A DNA stretch of 64,000 nt, from positions 2,170,001 through 2,234,000 of the forward strand of contig NZ_CP109473.1 of the NCBI RefSeq assembly GCF_036227405.1, in the 5' to 3' direction. Made by a program: the position numbers and the translations under genes. Position 1 is the stretch's first letter; each line of letters opens with the position of its first letter. Shown piece after piece: positions 62,374-64,000 of the stretch. This DNA comes from Streptomyces sp. NBC_01460. GTDB lineage: Bacteria > Actinomycetota > Actinomycetes > Streptomycetales > Streptomycetaceae. The notes beneath the pieces are model-generated. The model made no database searches. It was not told where the DNA came from and saw nothing but the letters and a program-made list of their open reading frames with translations.

Positions 62374-63396
62374 TCAGACGCGCGTGACCGAGGAGACGGG
62401 CATCATGCCGACGGGGTCGTAGCGCACCGGGGCGCCGGGGTAGGGGGCGTGGATGACCTGGCCGTTCCCGGCGTACATCCCGATGTGGCTGGCGTCCGCG
62501 CGGTAGGCGACCAGGTCTCCGGGCCTCGCCTGCGAGAGCGGCACCATGCGGCCCGCGTACCGCTGTGCCTGCGAGGTCCTGGGCAGACCGACCCCGGCCT
62601 GTGCGTACGCCCACTGCATGAGGCCGGAGCAGTCGAACCCCGAGGGCCCGTTGGCGCCCCACACGTACGGGCGGCCGAGGGCCCCCCGGGCCGCCATGAG
62701 CGCCGCCAGACCGCGCGCGGAGCCGGGAGCCTCGGCGCCGAGCGCCGTGTCCGGCCCTGAGCGCGACGCACGGCCCAGGGAAGCGCGGTCGGTGGCGGGC
62801 AGCGAGTGCAGCAGGTGGCGGGCCCGGGCCAGCTTGCCCTCCACAGCGCGCTTGTGGCGTGCCACGGAGGCCCGGTCGCGTTCCATGGCGGCCAGGGCTC
62901 CGGCGGCCTCGGCGTGGATCTGGGCGATCCTGCGCTGGGCCCGGTGGAGCTTGCCCAGCGTCACGGCACGGCGCTCGCCCACCCGGTCCAGGGCGGCGGC
63001 CCGGTCCAGGAAGCTGTCCGGGTCCGAGGAGAGCAGCAGCGCGACCGAGGGGTCGATGCCCCCGGAGCGGTACTGCGCGCCCGCCATCGAGCCGAGGGAC
63101 GCCCGCATCCGGTTGATGCCCTCCTGCGTCCGGGCCGCCGAGTCCTGCGCCGCGGCGATCCGTTCGCGCTGCCGGCCGAGGCTCTCCCGGGCGGCGTTGA
63201 ACCGCTCGGTGGCGCGCTCGGCCTCCCCGTACAGCCGGTCGACCGCTGCCTTCGCCGTCTCGTGGGTGTCCTCCGGCACGGCGCTCGCGGGCGCGGCGTT
63301 GAGGGTGGCCGCCGCGGTGGCCGCGGCGGCGGACAGGACGGTGGCCCGGACGCCACGGTTGAGGCCGGGCCGGGTGGGGCGGCGATGCGACACCAC
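62374..63396 (-). CDS. Secreted NlpC/P60 peptidoglycan endopeptidase with coiled coil
   Basis: 340 residues from the GTG at 63396 (GGAAGGGAG upstream; GTG 63393 also possible). Signal peptide to about 39 (ASA), a long coiled coil (about 45-170, Arg/Glu/Ala-rich), then the NlpC/P60 domain with catalytic Cys256 in FDCSGLMQW, His in ASHIGMYAG and HAPYPG. Coiled coils often control such hydrolases, as in RipA/CwlO. The M. tuberculosis protein at the corresponding place, Rv2190c, is of the same type. Confidence 0.93.
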   Translation of the reverse strand: MVSHRRPTRPGLNRGVRATVLSAAAATAAATLNAAPASAVPEDTHETAKAAVDRLYGEAERATERFNAARESLGRQRERIAAAQDSAARTQEGINRMRASLGSMAGAQYRSGGIDPSVALLLSSDPDSFLDRAAALDRVGERRAVTLGKLHRAQRRIAQIHAEAAGALAAMERDRASVARHKRAVEGKLARARHLLHSLPATDRASLGRASRSGPDTALGAEAPGSARGLAALMAARGALGRPYVWGANGPSGFDCSGLMQWAYAQAGVGLPRTSQAQRYAGRMVPLSQARPGDLVAYRADASHIGMYAGNGQVIHAPYPGAPVRYDPVGMMPVSSVTRV

Positions 63397-63569
63397 AGGA
63401 AGCCGCACTCCCTTCCGCTGTACGCAGACGTGCGCAGCCCCTGCCGCCCGGGGCGGGCGGACCGACGACCGGGAGCTGCGCGGCAGCGCAGACAGTAACC
63501 GGACGGCTACACCCCGGCCAAAGGCCACGCCGGAGGCGGAGGGAGGCGAACAACGCCGGAAACGACGGC

Positions 63570-63602
63570 GCCCCGCCGGTGACCTGTGGTCTCCGGCGGG
63601 GC
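63570..63602 (-). terminator. Terminator hairpin after the second NlpC/P60 gene
   Basis: 15-bp stem with one mismatch, 63570-63584 with 63588-63602, loop TGT, about 42 nt after the stop. It separates the two NlpC/P60 genes, whose 247-bp gap otherwise shows nothing certain. Confidence 0.7.
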
Positions 63603-63643
63603 GGGGTGTCGTCGCGGGGTGCCGTGATTCGCCCGTTCGGGCG

Positions 63644-64000
63644 TCAGGGGCGCACGCCGAACTGGAAGGTGCCCATGTAGTCCATCGACTCGTAGCGGAC
63701 CACGGCGCCGGGCTTCGGGGCGTGCAGGATCTGGTTGTTCCCCGCGTACAGACCCACGTGCGAGGTGTTGTTGAAGAAGACCAGGTCGCCCGGCTTCAGG
63801 GCGCTGCGGCCGATGCGGGGACCGTCGTTGATCTGGGTGTACGTGGTGCGGGTGAGCTGGACGCCGGCCTGGGCGTACGCCCACTGGGTCAGACCCGAGC
63901 AGTCGAACGAGTTGGGGCCGGTGCCGCCGGAGACGTAGGGCTTGCCCTGCTGCGTGGAGGCAGCCTGGAGGGCCGCGGCGCCGCGTGCGGACGCGGGGAC
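63644..64000 (-). CDS. NlpC/P60 peptidoglycan endopeptidase (5' end outside window)
   Basis: The last 118 residues of a secreted-type NlpC/P60 protein; the frame runs off the right edge. Catalytic Cys in NSFDCSGLTQW, His in TSHVGLYAGN and HAPKPG are intact. The usual YVWGG before the catalytic loop reads YVSGG. Similar to but clearly different from the neighbouring NlpC/P60 protein, so an old duplication or separate paralogue. N-terminal part cannot be judged. Confidence 0.93.
   Translation of the reverse strand, partial: VPASARGAAALQAASTQQGKPYVSGGTGPNSFDCSGLTQWAYAQAGVQLTRTTYTQINDGPRIGRSALKPGDLVFFNNTSHVGLYAGNNQILHAPKPGAVVRYESMDYMGTFQFGVRP

Noticed and set aside
63397..63643. c-di-AMP (ydaO) riboswitch, often upstream of Streptomyces wall hydrolase genes
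   Set aside because: I could not find its conserved blocks in the gap before the NlpC/P60 gene; the second gene's leader is outside the window.

Overview
The window is GC-rich (third codon positions mostly G or C), densely packed chromosomal DNA. Its gene content is that of a Streptomyces or a close relative: dcw cluster, MacRS-type two-component pair, glkA with its upstream partner, fused trpEG with a Trp-rich leader, and a CsoR-type copper operator. I see no mobile element, phage, CRISPR array, rRNA or tRNA gene. Most genes are on housekeeping pathways, and the gene order looks vertically inherited.

Layout. (1) 1-14000, minus strand: ftsZ (cut by the left edge), ftsQ, murG, ftsW, murD, mraY, murF, murE, ftsI, ftsL and rsmH, the division and peptidoglycan precursor cluster. 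murC and mraZ are absent from their usual slots. (2) 14400-20700: a beta-carbonic anhydrase, then a translationally coupled moxR, DUF58 and transglutaminase operon, and a DUF3040 gene across a strong bidirectional terminator. (3) 21000-28700: a methyltransferase, a HEPN-like protein, an operon of degenerate ABC ATPase, YhgE/Pip membrane protein and TetR regulator with a 28-bp palindrome over its promoter, a DUF4126 membrane protein and a flavoprotein. (4) 28700-36070: a Tyr/Gln-rich membrane protein, metF, thiE, an Rv2175c-like DNA-binding protein, a ferredoxin-reductase-like flavoprotein, and a TPP-riboswitch-controlled thiO-thiS-thiG operon. (5) 36190-44830: a four-PASTA Ser/Thr kinase, endonuclease IV family protein, a copper-linked DUF4396 protein, a molybdopterin oxidoreductase, bfr and bfd (iron storage and release, with an iron box), class II DAHP synthase, and trpL-trpEG with a transcription attenuator. 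(6) 44860-53880: D-lactate dehydrogenase-like protein, pfkA, macS-macR, acyltransferase, esterase, and the DUF5304-glkA pair. (7) 53960-64000: ArsA-like ATPase, SRPBCC protein, metallophosphoesterase, long-chain acyl-CoA ligase, PimB-like and GT87 glycosyltransferases, a predicted lipoprotein metallopeptidase, and two NlpC/P60 peptidoglycan hydrolases (the second cut by the right edge).

How it works together. The two ends carry envelope functions: making and dividing the wall on the left, phosphoinositide/mannolipid-type assembly and wall hydrolysis on the right. A PASTA kinase that can sense wall fragments lies between them. The same families occur in much the same order in Mycobacterium tuberculosis from about Rv2150c to Rv2190c, so the window looks like an old actinobacterial envelope block into which lineages inserted metabolic genes (thiamine, tryptophan, copper, iron, glycolysis).

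The most unusual points are regulatory or concern degenerate motifs. At least nine genes show a -10 hexamer 6-7 nt before the start codon, as expected for leaderless mRNAs. There is a leaderless trpL attenuator, a TetR-type palindrome over a promoter, a CsoR-type operator before a His-rich protein, a hexanucleotide repeat that supplies four alternative ftsL start codons, and two ATPases whose P-loop lysine is arginine. I found no clear undescribed multi-gene system.
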